The notes: generated from the letters alone by a model not told the origin. A stretch of DNA of 64,000 nucleotides from Arthrobacter_J sp038199985 (GCA_038199985.1 JBBPYK010000131.1:7943-71942); one strand, 5' to 3'; numbered from the stretch's first letter, positions 41,078 to 50,091 are shown. Made by a program: numbers and translations.

Positions 41078-41122
41078 ATGCAGCTCGTATCCGTAGTCCT
41101 TATTAGCAGGCGCGTGGCTTAA
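41078..41122 (+). CDS. ilvL: ilv leader peptide
   Basis: A 14-residue frame, MQLVSVVLISRRVA, with seven branched-chain codons (Leu, Val, Val, Val, Leu, Ile, Val). It lies just before a hairpin and a terminator upstream of ilvB. Ribosome stalling when Leu, Val or Ile is scarce would let transcription pass the terminator. No SD is visible within normal distance, and a TAAAGA box lies 9-14 bp before the ATG, so the transcript may be leaderless. Corynebacterium ilvB has a leader of similar size and an Arg-Arg pair near its end. Confidence 0.85.
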   Translation: MQLVSVVLISRRVA

Positions 41123-41154
41123 CCGCCCCACCTGGTAGCACTACACCACGCGCA

Positions 41155-41190
41155 AACCCCAAGGAGCCAACCGGCCTGAGGGGTTTTTTT
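41155..41190 (+). terminator. ilvBNC attenuator terminator
   Basis: AACCCC (41155-41160) pairs with GGGGTT (41180-41185), extended inside by AGG/CCT, followed by an uninterrupted run of seven T (41184-41190). It sits 32 bp after the leader peptide stop and 87 bp before the ilvB ATG. A preceding stem (41110-41117 with 41146-41153) overlaps the leader codons and its 3' arm ends 2 bp before the terminator. Confidence 0.85.
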
Positions 41191-41277
41191 GTTCCCACAG
41201 GGACATAGCGCAACAGCAAGACACGTGCCCCGGCTACGGGGTGCACCACCGTAGTATTTCGGTAAGGGAAGGCCCAG

Positions 41278-43197
41278 ATGAGCAAGGGATCGCCAATCAG
41301 CCCGGCGCTGATGCCACCAAAGGCGCAGCACGGCCCAGCAGGAACAGGCCAGACATCGTCCACCGCAGGCCAAACAAAGACCGGGAATGTCCACGGGTCG
41401 CCCGCGGCAGTCAACCTGGTCCAGGGACCAAACAACGTGGTGTCAGCGACACCAATGCTGGGCTCTGAATCCATTGTCCGAACCCTCGAAGAGCTCGGAG
41501 TCGATGAGGTTTTCGGTCTGCCCGGCGGCGCCATCCTTCCAACGTATGACCCATTGCTTGCTTCAAAAAAGCTCCGGCATATTCTGGTTCGTCACGAACA
41601 GGGTGCCGGACATGCCGCGGAGGGCTACGCCCTGGTCACCGGAAGGGTCGGGGTCTGCATTGCAACGTCGGGACCCGGAGCCACCAACCTGGTGACGGCC
41701 ATAGCGGACGCGAACATGGACTCCGTGGCCATGGTGGCCATCACCGGCCAGGTATCCAGCGCAGTCATCGGGTCCGATGCCTTCCAGGAAGCGGACATCG
41801 TGGGCATTACGATGCCCATTACCAAGCACTCTTACCTTGTGACACGGGCTGAAGACATTCCGCGCGTGCTGGCCGAAGCGTTTCATATTGCCTCCACAGG
41901 CCGCCCGGGACCGGTGCTGGTGGACATCACCAAGGATGCACAGCAGGCCAAAACCACGTTCTCGTGGCCACCACGATTTGAACTTCCCGGCTATAAGACC
42001 GTGGTCAAAGGTCACTCCAAACAGGTTCGCGAAGCCGCCAAACTCATCGCGGCGGCACAGCGGCCGGTCTTCTACGTGGGCGGCGGCGTCATTCACGCTC
42101 ATGCCTCCCAGGAACTGTTGGAAGTGGCGGAGCTGGTGAATGCTCCCGTGGTGACCACGCTGACCGCTCGCGGCGCATTCCCAGATTCCCACCCGCAGCA
42201 CATGGGTATGCCGGGAATGCACGGCTCGGTTTCTGCGGTGACCGCGTTGCAGCAGGCGGACCTCCTGATCACTCTAGGTGCACGCTTTGATGACCGCGTC
42301 ACTGGAATCCTGCACACCTTTGCACCCGGGGCAAAAGTCATCCACGCAGACATCGACCCGGCTGAAATTTCGAAGAACCGTACGGCCGATGTGCCCATCG
42401 TTGGGTCCGTGAAGCAGATCCTCCCGGAACTCAGCGAAGCCTGCCGTGCGTACTTCGAGGAACACGGACGCACGGACCTCTCATCCTGGTGGTCCATGGT
42501 CAACCGGCTCAAGGAGACCTATCCTGTGGGGTTCACCAGCCCGCCCGACGGACACTCAGCTCCCCAGAAGGTCATCCAGCGGATCGGCGAAATGACCGGC
42601 CCCGAAGGTGTGTACGTTTCTGGGGTGGGACAGCACCAGATGTGGGCCGCACAATTCATTAACTATGAACGCCCGCACTCCTGGTTGAACTCAGCCGGTC
42701 TGGGAACTATGGGCTACGCAGTTCCTGCGGCCATGGGCGCCAAAGTGGGAAATCCGGACCGCGTGGTCTGGGCCATCGACGGTGACGGCTGCTTCCAGAT
42801 GACCAACCAGGAACTGGCCACCTGCGTGATCAACAACATCCCCATCAAAGTGGCGATCATCAACAACTCCTCCTTGGGCATGGTCCGGCAATGGCAGACG
42901 CTGTTCTACGACGGCCGCTACTCTCACACTGATCTGAATACGGGTCATGACACCGTTCGGATTCCAGATTTTGTGAAGCTAGCCGATGCGTACGGCTGCG
43001 CCGCTCTGCGGTGCGAACGCGACGAGGACATCGACGCCACCATTGCAGCAGCCCTGGAGATCAACGACCGCCCCGTCGTCGTCGACTTTGTGGTTAGCCG
43101 CGATTCCATGGTCTGGCCCATGGTGCCCGCCGGTGTGAGCAACGACCTCATCCAGATAGCCCGCAACATGACACCCGAGTGGGAGCAGGAGGACTAG
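41278..43197 (+). CDS. ilvB: Acetolactate synthase large subunit
   Basis: A 639-residue ThDP enzyme joining two pyruvates, or pyruvate and 2-oxobutyrate. The core begins near residue 62 (SESIVRTLEELGVDEVFGLPGG). ThDP Glu in HEQGAGHAAEG, FAD region GARFDDRVTG, and ThDP-binding GDGCFQMTNQELATCV ending at INNSSLG. The N-terminal ~60 residues are Pro/Gly/Ala/Thr-rich and probably disordered. ATG after GGGAAGG. Forms a holoenzyme with IlvN encoded 3 bp downstream. Confidence 0.97.
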   Translation: MSKGSPISPALMPPKAQHGPAGTGQTSSTAGQTKTGNVHGSPAAVNLVQGPNNVVSATPMLGSESIVRTLEELGVDEVFGLPGGAILPTYDPLLASKKLRHILVRHEQGAGHAAEGYALVTGRVGVCIATSGPGATNLVTAIADANMDSVAMVAITGQVSSAVIGSDAFQEADIVGITMPITKHSYLVTRAEDIPRVLAEAFHIASTGRPGPVLVDITKDAQQAKTTFSWPPRFELPGYKTVVKGHSKQVREAAKLIAAAQRPVFYVGGGVIHAHASQELLEVAELVNAPVVTTLTARGAFPDSHPQHMGMPGMHGSVSAVTALQQADLLITLGARFDDRVTGILHTFAPGAKVIHADIDPAEISKNRTADVPIVGSVKQILPELSEACRAYFEEHGRTDLSSWWSMVNRLKETYPVGFTSPPDGHSAPQKVIQRIGEMTGPEGVYVSGVGQHQMWAAQFINYERPHSWLNSAGLGTMGYAVPAAMGAKVGNPDRVVWAIDGDGCFQMTNQELATCVINNIPIKVAIINNSSLGMVRQWQTLFYDGRYSHTDLNTGHDTVRIPDFVKLADAYGCAALRCERDEDIDATIAAALEINDRPVVVDFVVSRDSMVWPMVPAGVSNDLIQIARNMTPEWEQED

Positions 43198-43200
43198 ACC

Positions 43201-43713
43201 ATGGCACGTCATACCTTATCCGTGCTGGTTGAAGACGTCCCGGGCGTTCTGACCCGGGTAGCCAGCCTCTTTGCCCGTCGAGCCTTCAATATCAACTCAT
43301 TGGCTGTTGGGCCTACCGAGATGACCGGAATTTCACGGATCACCGTGGTGGTCGAGGCCGAGGGAGACCTCCTTGAACAGGTCACCAAACAACTCAACAA
43401 GCTCATCAACGTCATCAAAATCGTTGAGCTCGTTACAGAATCCTCCGTGCAGCGAGACCACATCCTGGTCAAAGTTCGCGCGGATGCGGCAACGCGACTG
43501 CAGGTGACCCAGGCAGCCGATTTGTTCCGCGCCTCCGTGGTGGATGTCTCCACCGATTCACTGATCATCGAGGCCACCGGTACCGCCGAAAAGCTGGGGG
43601 CTCTGCTGAGCGTCCTTGAACCATTCGGTGTCCGGGAAATTGTCCAGTCGGGCACCCTTGCCATCGGCAGAGGCGCCAAGTCCATGAGCGACCGGGCTCT
43701 CCGAAGCGCCTGA
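43201..43713 (+). CDS. ilvN: Acetolactate synthase small (regulatory) subunit
   Basis: 170 residues. The N-terminal ACT domain (HTLSVLVEDVPGVLTRVASLFARRAFNINSL, cut here into its key parts LVEDVPGVL and FNINSL) binds valine for feedback inhibition. The C-terminal domain (about 80-165) carries RDHILVKVRAD and EPFGVREIVQSG. Standard length. It follows ilvB with 3 bp between stop and start. Confidence 0.96.
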   Translation: MARHTLSVLVEDVPGVLTRVASLFARRAFNINSLAVGPTEMTGISRITVVVEAEGDLLEQVTKQLNKLINVIKIVELVTESSVQRDHILVKVRADAATRLQVTQAADLFRASVVDVSTDSLIIEATGTAEKLGALLSVLEPFGVREIVQSGTLAIGRGAKSMSDRALRSA

Positions 43714-43746
43714 TCCCACCTATCCACCCACACGAGGAGAAAACAA

Positions 43747-44772
43747 GTGACAGACATGTATTACGACGACGACGCAGACCTTTCAATCATTCAGGGCCGC
43801 ACCGTAGCGGTCATCGGCTACGGCAGCCAGGGCCACGCTCACGCGTTGAGCCTGCGCGATTCAGGGGTCGACGTCCGCGTTGGTCTCAAGGAGGGTTCCG
43901 CATCGCGCGCCAAGGCAGAAGCAGAGGGGCTCCGGGTCCTTACCGTCGCCGAAGCAGTATCGGAAGCGGATCTCGTCATGGTTCTGACGCCGGATCAGAC
44001 GCAGCGGATCGTCTACAAGGAAGACATTGCCCCGAACCTACAGTCAGGTGACGCGCTCTTCTTCGGTCACGGCTTCAACATCCGGTACGGCTTCATTCAG
44101 CCGCCCGCGGACATCGACGTCGCGCTCGTTGCGCCGAAGGGCCCAGGGCACATTGTCCGCCGCGAATTTGAAGCGGGCCGCGGTGTTCCAGACCTGATCG
44201 CCGTCGAACAGAATCCCTCCGGTACAGCCAAGGAACTGGCATTGTCCTACGCTAAAGCCATCGGCGGTACCCGTGCCGGCGTCATCGAGACCACGTTTAC
44301 CGAGGAGACAGAAACGGACCTCTTCGGCGAGCAGGCTGTCCTGTGCGGCGGAACATCGCAGCTTGTGCAGTACGGTTTCGAGACGCTCATCGAGGCCGGA
44401 TACCAGCCGGAGGTTGCGTACTTCGAGGTTCTACACGAGCTCAAGCTCATCGTGGACCTCATGGTGGAGGGCGGCATTGCCAAGCAGCGCTGGTCCGTGT
44501 CGGACACCGCGGAGTACGGCGACTACGTTTCAGGGCCTCGCGTTATTGACCCGAGCGTCAAGGAAAATATGAAGGCTGTACTGGCGGACATCCAGAGCGG
44601 TGCTTTCGCCAAGCGTTTCATCGATGACCAGGACGCTGGAGCTCCCGAGTTCGAGAAGCTGCGCAAGAAGGGCGAAGACCACCCCATCGAGTCCACCGGA
44701 CGCGAACTGCGCAAACTCTTCTCGTGGATCAAGTCGGATGATGACTACACAGAGGGTTCCGTAGCCCGCTGA
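43747..44772 (+). CDS. ilvC: Ketol-acid reductoisomerase (class I)
   Basis: 341 residues. NADPH-binding GYGSQGHAHALSLRDSG, the family segment PKGPGHIVRREFEAGRGVPDL, and metal-site helices with ETETDLFGEQAVLCGG, EVLHELKLIVDLM. Isomerises and reduces acetolactate and acetohydroxybutyrate. Start GTG with GAGGAGAAAACAA before it. Third gene of ilvBNC, followed by a terminator. Confidence 0.97.
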   Translation: MTDMYYDDDADLSIIQGRTVAVIGYGSQGHAHALSLRDSGVDVRVGLKEGSASRAKAEAEGLRVLTVAEAVSEADLVMVLTPDQTQRIVYKEDIAPNLQSGDALFFGHGFNIRYGFIQPPADIDVALVAPKGPGHIVRREFEAGRGVPDLIAVEQNPSGTAKELALSYAKAIGGTRAGVIETTFTEETETDLFGEQAVLCGGTSQLVQYGFETLIEAGYQPEVAYFEVLHELKLIVDLMVEGGIAKQRWSVSDTAEYGDYVSGPRVIDPSVKENMKAVLADIQSGAFAKRFIDDQDAGAPEFEKLRKKGEDHPIESTGRELRKLFSWIKSDDDYTEGSVAR

Positions 44773-44782
44773 CCACTTAAGT

Positions 44783-44818
44783 CCATGGCAGCGGCTTTGA
44801 CACCGCTGCCATGGGCGT
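44783..44818 (+). terminator. Terminator after ilvC
   Basis: 12-bp perfect arms CCATGGCAGCGG (44783-44794) and CCGCTGCCATGG (44803-44814), 8-nt loop, then GCGTTTTC. It lies 10 bp beyond ilvC and 45 bp before the serA start, separating the two. Confidence 0.8.
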
Positions 44819-44858
44819 TTTCATCCCGCCTGACAAGAGATCCCGAAAGGATCCTGCC

Positions 44859-46454
44859 TTGACCTCCACAAAACCCGTTGTCCTGATTGCCGAGGAACTC
44901 TCTCCCGCCACCGTTGAGGCGCTGGGACCAGACTTTGAAATCCGCTACACCGATGGTGCCGACCGCGGACGTCTCCTGGACGACATAGCTACCGTGGACG
45001 CCATTCTGGTTCGCTCATCGACGCAGGTTGATGCCGAGGCGATCGCAGCAGCACCGAAGCTGAAGGTCATCGCCCGCGCAGGCGTAGGCCTGGATAACGT
45101 GGACATCAAAGCGGCTACGCACGCCGGCGTTATGGTGGTGAACGCGCCGACGTCAAACATTGTTTCAGCAGCGGAACTGACCGTTGGACACATCCTGGGC
45201 CTGGCACGGAATATCTCCGCCGGTAGCGCCTCGCTAAAGAACGGCGAGTGGAAGCGTTCCAAGTACACCGGCGTCGAATTGTTCGAGAAAAAAATTGGCA
45301 TCATCGGGTTGGGCCGTATCGGTGCTCTGGTCGCGGCCCGGCTGCAAGGATTTGAGACCGAGATCCTCGCCTACGACCCCTATGTGACGTCCGCCCGGGC
45401 AGCCCAGCTCGGAGTGCAACTGGTGACCCTGGACGAACTTCTGGAGCAGGCGGACTTTGTCACCATTCACATGCCTAAAACCCCGGAAACTCTGGGGATG
45501 CTCGGCGCGGAAGCTTTCGCGAAAATGAAAGACACGGCGTTTGTCATCAATGTGGCACGCGGTGGACTAGTGGACGAGGCTGCGCTGTACACAGCGCTCA
45601 CAGACGGCGCGATTGCCGGAGCCGCGATCGACGTCTTTGTCGAAGAGCCCAGCACCGACCTTCCGTTCTTTGCCCTGGAGAATGTGGTGGTGACACCACA
45701 CCTGGGAGCATCTACCCATGAAGCGCAGGAAAAGGCGGGCGTCTCGGTTGCGAAGTCGGTGCGGCTCGCTCTCGCTGGGGAACTAGTGCCCGATGCCGTG
45801 AACGTCGCCGGTGGAGTCATTGCACCAGAGGTCCGTCCCGGGATCCCGTTGATGGAGAAGCTGGGCCGAATCTTCACAGCCCTGACCCATGATTCACCAA
45901 CAGCTATTGATATTGAAGTGGCAGGCGAAATCGCTGCTCTGGACGTGAAGGCGCTGGAACTGGCCGCCCTCAAGGGTGTCTTCACCGACGTCGTCGCCGA
46001 GCAGGTTTCATACGTCAACGCGCCGGTGCTTGCCGAACAGCGCGGTATTGCTATCCGGTTGATCACCACCCCGGAATCCGAGGAGTACCGTAACGTGCTC
46101 ACGCTACGTGGGGCACTCTCGGACGGCTCGCAGATCTCCGTTTCCGGAACACTGACAGGCCACCGTCAAATCCAGAAACTCGTGGGGATCAACGGTTTCG
46201 AGATCGAGATTCCCATCAGCGAGCACCTGCTGCTCTTCGTCTACCAAGACCGAACCGGTGTGATTGGCACAGTAGGGCGGATCCTGGGGGATCACCACAT
46301 CAACATCGCCGGGATGCAAGTGGCCAGGAACGACGACGGAGGACAGGTGCTGTGCCTGCTGACAGTCGACTCCTCGGTTCCGCAGGATCTCCTCGAGGCC
46401 GTGAAAACTGAGGTGGGGGCGACGTTGGCTCGCGAGGTCGATCTGCAGGACTAG
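44859..46454 (+). CDS. serA: D-3-phosphoglycerate dehydrogenase
   Basis: A 531-residue long-form SerA, first enzyme of serine synthesis. Catalytic and NAD parts: RAGVGLDNVD, GIIGLGRIGALVA, NVARGGLVDEAAL (Arg), VTPHLGASTHEAQEKAG (His). Then an allosteric substrate-binding domain (~320-450) and a C-terminal ACT domain (LLFVYQDRTGVIGTVGRIL) binding serine, as in mycobacteria. I choose TTG 44859: GAAAGGA lies 8 bases before, and the length equals known long forms. The frame extends to 44811 through the terminator. Confidence 0.95.
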   Translation: MTSTKPVVLIAEELSPATVEALGPDFEIRYTDGADRGRLLDDIATVDAILVRSSTQVDAEAIAAAPKLKVIARAGVGLDNVDIKAATHAGVMVVNAPTSNIVSAAELTVGHILGLARNISAGSASLKNGEWKRSKYTGVELFEKKIGIIGLGRIGALVAARLQGFETEILAYDPYVTSARAAQLGVQLVTLDELLEQADFVTIHMPKTPETLGMLGAEAFAKMKDTAFVINVARGGLVDEAALYTALTDGAIAGAAIDVFVEEPSTDLPFFALENVVVTPHLGASTHEAQEKAGVSVAKSVRLALAGELVPDAVNVAGGVIAPEVRPGIPLMEKLGRIFTALTHDSPTAIDIEVAGEIAALDVKALELAALKGVFTDVVAEQVSYVNAPVLAEQRGIAIRLITTPESEEYRNVLTLRGALSDGSQISVSGTLTGHRQIQKLVGINGFEIEIPISEHLLLFVYQDRTGVIGTVGRILGDHHINIAGMQVARNDDGGQVLCLLTVDSSVPQDLLEAVKTEVGATLAREVDLQD

Positions 46455-46490
46455 CGGATTCCTCTTATCTTTCTGGCTGGCGCGAACCGA

Positions 46491-46575
46491 CGCTAACTGG
46501 CGCGAAGTCGGGGTTTGCCGTCCGAGGTCGGGGGCTATACGGCTGATTTGGTGGCTAACCCCCGACCTCGCGCGG
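46491..46575 (+). repeat. Intergenic palindromic repeat, copy 1
   Basis: Between serA and metG. 12-bp arms CGAGGTCGGGGG (46523-46534) and CCCCCGACCTCG (46559-46570) around a 24-nt loop, preceded by the family flank GCGAAGTCGGGGTTTGCCGTC. Its arms differ from the other copies at paired positions (GGGGG/CCCCC against CACCCC/GGGGTG), keeping the stem intact. Confidence 0.7.
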
Positions 46576-46662
46576 GCTCTGAGGAGGTTCGAGGACGCTC
46601 CTGTGACCCTTGCCGGTAACACCGATGGGCATCTACGAGTCCGGGTGCGGTAGATTTTTGGG

Positions 46663-48210
46663 GTGACATCACCACAGAAGACCCCCTTTTACGTAACGAC
46701 GGCCATCTCCTACCCCAACGGTGTCCCGCACATTGGGCACGCCTATGAGGCCATTGCCGCAGACGCCCTCGCGCGCTTCAAACGACTAGACGGTTTCGAC
46801 GTCATGTTCCTCACGGGAACTGATGAGCACGGGTTGAAAATGCAGCAGACGGCTGACCGCGAGGGTGTGCCGGTGTTGGATCTGGCCACCCGCAACGCGC
46901 TGGCGTTCAAGGAAATGAACGACGACGTCGGCAGCTCGTATGACCGTTTCATCCGGACCACCGATGAAGACCACTTGGTTTCAGCGCAGGACATCTGGAA
47001 GAAAATGGAAGCCAAGGGCGACATCTATCTGGACCAGTACGCTGGCTGGTACTCCGTGCGCGACGAAGCGTTCTATTCGGAAGACGAGACCGAAGTCCGT
47101 GATGACGGCGTTCGCTACTCAAAGGAGAGCGACACCGAGGTCACCTGGACTGAGGAAGAATCCTATTTTTTCCGGTTGTCGGCTTACCAGGACAAGCTTC
47201 TGGCGCTCTACAGCGGGCAGCCGGACTGGGCCGCACCGGCCACCAAGCGCAACGAAGTGGCCAGTTTTGTCCGCGGTGGGCTGGAAGACCTTTCCATCAG
47301 CCGCACAACGTTCGACTGGGGAGTGCCGGTTCCGGGCAACCCTCAGCATGTGATGTATGTCTGGGTGGACGCTCTGACCAACTACCTGACCGGCGTCGGC
47401 TATCCGAACACCGAATCTGAGGCTTTCACCAAGTACTGGCCGGCCGACGTGCACATCATCGGCAAGGACATCTCACGGTTCCATGCAGTCTATTGGCCAG
47501 CATTTCTGATGAGCGCCGATCTTGCGCTGCCCAAGCGGGTCATGATTCACGGCCATCTGCACAACAAGGGCATCAAAATGTCCAAGTCGTTGGGCAACAC
47601 GGTGGCACCGCGTGACTGGGTTGATCAGTACGGGTTGGATCAGGTGCGGTATTTCCTCCTGCGCGAAGTGCCGTTTGGGGCAGATGGCTCGTATAGTCAC
47701 GAGGCGATTACCGGACGGATGAATTCGGATCTGGCCAACAACCTTGGGAACCTGGCGCAGCGGTCACTGTCCATGGTGGGCAAGAACTGCGAGGGACGGG
47801 TGCCGACGCCCGGTGCCTTTAGCGACGCCGATCAGCAAATTCTAGATCAGGCCAATGCGCTTCCCGCGATCTGCCGGGACTTCTTTGAGCGGCAGGAGTT
47901 CAGCCGCGCCCTTGAGGCGGTGTGGGCAGTACTCGGGGAAACGAACGCCTATTTTGCGGAACAGCAGCCGTGGGTTTTGCGGAAGACCGACGTCGAGCGC
48001 ATGAACACGGTGCTGTACGTGACGATGGAGGTGCTGCGCGTAGTGGCACTGCTGATTCAACCGGTGATGCCCGATGGCGCCGCTAAGTTGCTGATCGTGT
48101 TGGGACAGGCCGACGACGACGCCCGCACGTTCTCGGCTTTGGGAACGCCTCTGGTTCCCGGCACTGAGCTACCCGCCCCTAGCCCGATATTCCCGAAGTA
48201 CGAGGAGTAG
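46663..48210 (+). CDS. metG: Methionyl-tRNA synthetase
   Basis: A 515-residue class I synthetase. HIGH-type motif PHIGHAYEAIAADALARF at the N-terminus and KMSKSLGN at about 305. DRFIRTTDEDH and GKDISRFHAVYWPAFLM are typical of MetRS. It belongs to the short form that lacks the C-terminal tRNA-binding extension. GTG start with only GGGG directly before it, so initiation may be leaderless or weak. Flanked on both sides by copies of the intergenic repeat. Confidence 0.96.
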   Translation: MTSPQKTPFYVTTAISYPNGVPHIGHAYEAIAADALARFKRLDGFDVMFLTGTDEHGLKMQQTADREGVPVLDLATRNALAFKEMNDDVGSSYDRFIRTTDEDHLVSAQDIWKKMEAKGDIYLDQYAGWYSVRDEAFYSEDETEVRDDGVRYSKESDTEVTWTEEESYFFRLSAYQDKLLALYSGQPDWAAPATKRNEVASFVRGGLEDLSISRTTFDWGVPVPGNPQHVMYVWVDALTNYLTGVGYPNTESEAFTKYWPADVHIIGKDISRFHAVYWPAFLMSADLALPKRVMIHGHLHNKGIKMSKSLGNTVAPRDWVDQYGLDQVRYFLLREVPFGADGSYSHEAITGRMNSDLANNLGNLAQRSLSMVGKNCEGRVPTPGAFSDADQQILDQANALPAICRDFFERQEFSRALEAVWAVLGETNAYFAEQQPWVLRKTDVERMNTVLYVTMEVLRVVALLIQPVMPDGAAKLLIVLGQADDDARTFSALGTPLVPGTELPAPSPIFPKYEE

Positions 48211-48225
48211 CCTCTGCTCGGATCT

Positions 48226-48300
48226 GGGCCGAAGTCGGGGTTTACCGTCGAGATCACCCCGTGTGAGGCTAATTTTGCGGCTACGGGGTGATGTCGCGGG
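48226..48300 (+). repeat. Intergenic palindromic repeat, copy 2
   Basis: Between metG and the convergent gene at 48307. Flank GGGCCGAAGTCGGGGTTTACC, then arms CGAGATCACCCCGT (48249-48262) and ACGGGGTGATGTCG (48283-48296) with a ~20-nt loop containing GGCTAATTTTGCGG. Same orientation as copy 1. It could also end the metG transcript. Confidence 0.75.
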
Positions 48301-48306
48301 GGAAGT

Positions 48307-48825
48307 TTAGAATGACCGATCCGTGCGGAAGCGAATCGCGGCCGTTTCTCTCACGATCTCGGCGATTCTGGATTGTTGATCCTGCGCACGGCCCACCAGT
48401 CTTTGAACCTGCGGACCACTGATCCGCGGATCTCGAACGGAAAGTGCCCCAAGGGTGTGCCAAAGACATTCTTTACCGGCGACGACGGCGTGCAGAGACT
48501 CGAGCTCCAGCTGGCCGGGAAGGCCTTCGCGAGAGCCGGTTGGGTTCAACGGATTGAACCGTGACATGGTGCGGCTGGCTCGCGCAAGGACGCGTGTGGA
48601 CAGGGGGATTCTCACTTTGAGCCTGGAGGCGATATTTTGCAGTTCGGCCCTGTCTTCGTCGACCTCCGCGGCAAGATCCCTGAACTTGCTCCCAACGTCG
48701 GTCCCGGCCCAGACCTTCTTCGTTTCGGCGAAGAGTTGGGCCCCCGAACGAGCAGCCACCATATGGCCCCGAATGTACTTCTCGAGGAGTTTCTCATCCA
48801 GTGTCGCTGGGGGCTTCTGCTTCAT
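48307..48825 (-). CDS. Conserved-looking all-helical protein, unknown
   Basis: 172 residues, basic, predicted all alpha with no signal or membrane helix. Amphipathic helices (KLLEKYIRGHMVAARSGAQLF, EVDEDRAELQNIASRL, ESLHAVVAGKECLWHTL) resemble a ferritin-like four-helix bundle in spacing, but metal ligands are not evident. AGGAGACCGCT precedes the ATG. Function not assignable. Confidence 0.7.
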   Translation of the reverse strand: MKQKPPATLDEKLLEKYIRGHMVAARSGAQLFAETKKVWAGTDVGSKFRDLAAEVDEDRAELQNIASRLKVRIPLSTRVLARASRTMSRFNPLNPTGSREGLPGQLELESLHAVVAGKECLWHTLGALSVRDPRISGPQVQRLVGRAQDQQSRIAEIVRETAAIRFRTDRSF

Positions 48826-48873
48826 AGCGGTCTCCTGGGGTCTCGATGCGCGGATAGCCTCTTATTCATAAGC

Positions 48874-49896
48874 CTACGTAGTGTGCGTCGGTTGCTCCAC
48901 CCTTCCGCCCAGCCACACTGGTGGTCGCACGCGGGCTCGCTCAAACGCAGCATCGAAACGTTGGCGGAGGCCGACGTCGTCGTTCAGATCCTGCCAGCGA
49001 ACCCGAATGATCTGCCAGCCAGCCTCCATCAAGTGCGTTTCTCGCCGGCGCTCATCGATCAGGGCCTGCTCCGTGGGCCCGTACGTCGTGTATTTGCTGA
49101 CGCCGTCAAATTCGGCAATGAGCTTGAGTTCGGGCCAGCCCATGTCCGCGCGGAAGAGGCCGACGACGGTCGGAATCTCGAGTTGCAGAACGGGAACCGG
49201 GAAATGCCAGTCCAGAAGCTTGAGCCGGAGTCGTGATTCACCAGCGGATTCTGAGCGTCCGTCAGCTAACTCAAGGACCCGGCGCACCCTGTTGATGTTG
49301 CGGCTACCGACACCAGCCTTGACGAGCTTTTGCAATTCTACGATCGAGGCACCCAGTCTGAGGCCGGAATCCGCCATTACCAGTGCACTTTCCGGGGTGA
49401 GTATCCGGGCGCAATCGACAATGGTTCGTTCCATGGATGTAGTCGGGATGCCGTTGAGGAGGATCACCTGTTGGTGCGGCACTCTCTGATTGTGGCGGAT
49501 CACGTCACCGACGGGTCCGCGGTCGCCCCGGCGTCCCACGTGCATGACATGAACTGCGGATGGTGCGTTCCAGAGATCGACGCCGATGAGCCTGGCAGCG
49601 GAGACATGTGAGTAAATACCCCGCTCCTGCGACACGGCGTGATGGGCCACCACCGAAACAACGTTCTGCTCCCAAAAGGGGGCGTCATTCCACCGTGGAG
49701 CATCGATGAACACGCCGCGTCGCATCCGCCGCAAGCGCTTGGCTCTGATATCCGCTGCTATTTCCCGCTCTGATAAGCCGGTGCGCCGGAGCTGCTGATA
49801 CGTCAAAACGTCGCTTGCTGTCAGTGGCTGGCGCGCAGGTTCCATGGGCCTAGCTTGCTGGGCGCCGTCGTTGTCCGCATCCGCTTGAAGCAGCAT
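48874..49896 (-). CDS. AbiEi-like winged helix plus DUF559-type endonuclease-fold protein
   Basis: 340 residues. The N-terminal part (about 27-90) resembles AbiEi-type wHTH domains (YQQLRRTGLSEREI, RLRRMRRGVF), the middle (95-210) contains ERTIVDCARIL and ALVMADSGLR typical of that group, and the C-terminal ~110 residues resemble the Vsr/DUF559 nuclease fold (LIAEFDGVSKY, RRRETHLMEAGWQIIRVRWQDL) with a D-x-K/E-like site. Such proteins are common in actinobacteria, usually single and uncharacterised. Alternative start ATG 49845. No adjacent AbiEii toxin was seen. Confidence 0.75.
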   Translation of the reverse strand: MLLQADADNDGAQQARPMEPARQPLTASDVLTYQQLRRTGLSEREIAADIRAKRLRRMRRGVFIDAPRWNDAPFWEQNVVSVVAHHAVSQERGIYSHVSAARLIGVDLWNAPSAVHVMHVGRRGDRGPVGDVIRHNQRVPHQQVILLNGIPTTSMERTIVDCARILTPESALVMADSGLRLGASIVELQKLVKAGVGSRNINRVRRVLELADGRSESAGESRLRLKLLDWHFPVPVLQLEIPTVVGLFRADMGWPELKLIAEFDGVSKYTTYGPTEQALIDERRRETHLMEAGWQIIRVRWQDLNDDVGLRQRFDAAFERARVRPPVWLGGRVEQPTHTT

Positions 49897-49972
49897 GTGG
49901 GTAAGGCGCTACCTCATCCCAGTGGTGGAGGAAAAGTGGGTCGAACGCCCAAGGAACCTCGGACTGCGAGGC

Positions 49973-50049
49973 CGGGCGAGGTCACCCCCTGTCCGCAAAA
50001 CTAGCTGCACAGGGGGTGATCTCGCGGACAAACCCTGACCTCGGCCCAG
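49973..50049 (-). repeat. Intergenic palindromic repeat, copy 3
   Basis: Opposite orientation to copies 1 and 2. Arms CGAGGTCACCCCCTGT (49977-49992) and ACAGGGGGTGATCTCG (50009-50024), 16 bp with one mismatch. The outer flank on the reverse strand reads GGGCCGAGGTCAGGGTTTG. It lies 43 bp downstream of the ABC permease stop. Confidence 0.8.
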
Positions 50050-50091
50050 GTAGTCTCAACCCGGCGAAGCCCGGCCAAGCCCAGGGGCAAC

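Larger units (their letters stand above)
40964..41277 (+). promoter_or_regulatory. ilvBNC control region: repeats, promoter-like boxes, leader and attenuator
   Basis: This 314-bp spacer contains two GTGTCCAC repeats (about 40991-41018), a TTGACT box (41043-41048), a dyad ACTCTCC/GGAGAGT (41046-41052, 41058-41064), a leader ORF (41078-41122), a leader hairpin GCGCGTGG/CCACGCGC (41110-41117, 41146-41153) and a terminator hairpin with seven T (41155-41190). The arrangement is that of ribosome-mediated attenuation. Confidence 0.75.

Noticed and set aside
48874..49896. Type IV AbiE toxin-antitoxin system
   Set aside because: No AbiEii-like nucleotidyltransferase toxin is adjacent; only the winged-helix half is recognisable.
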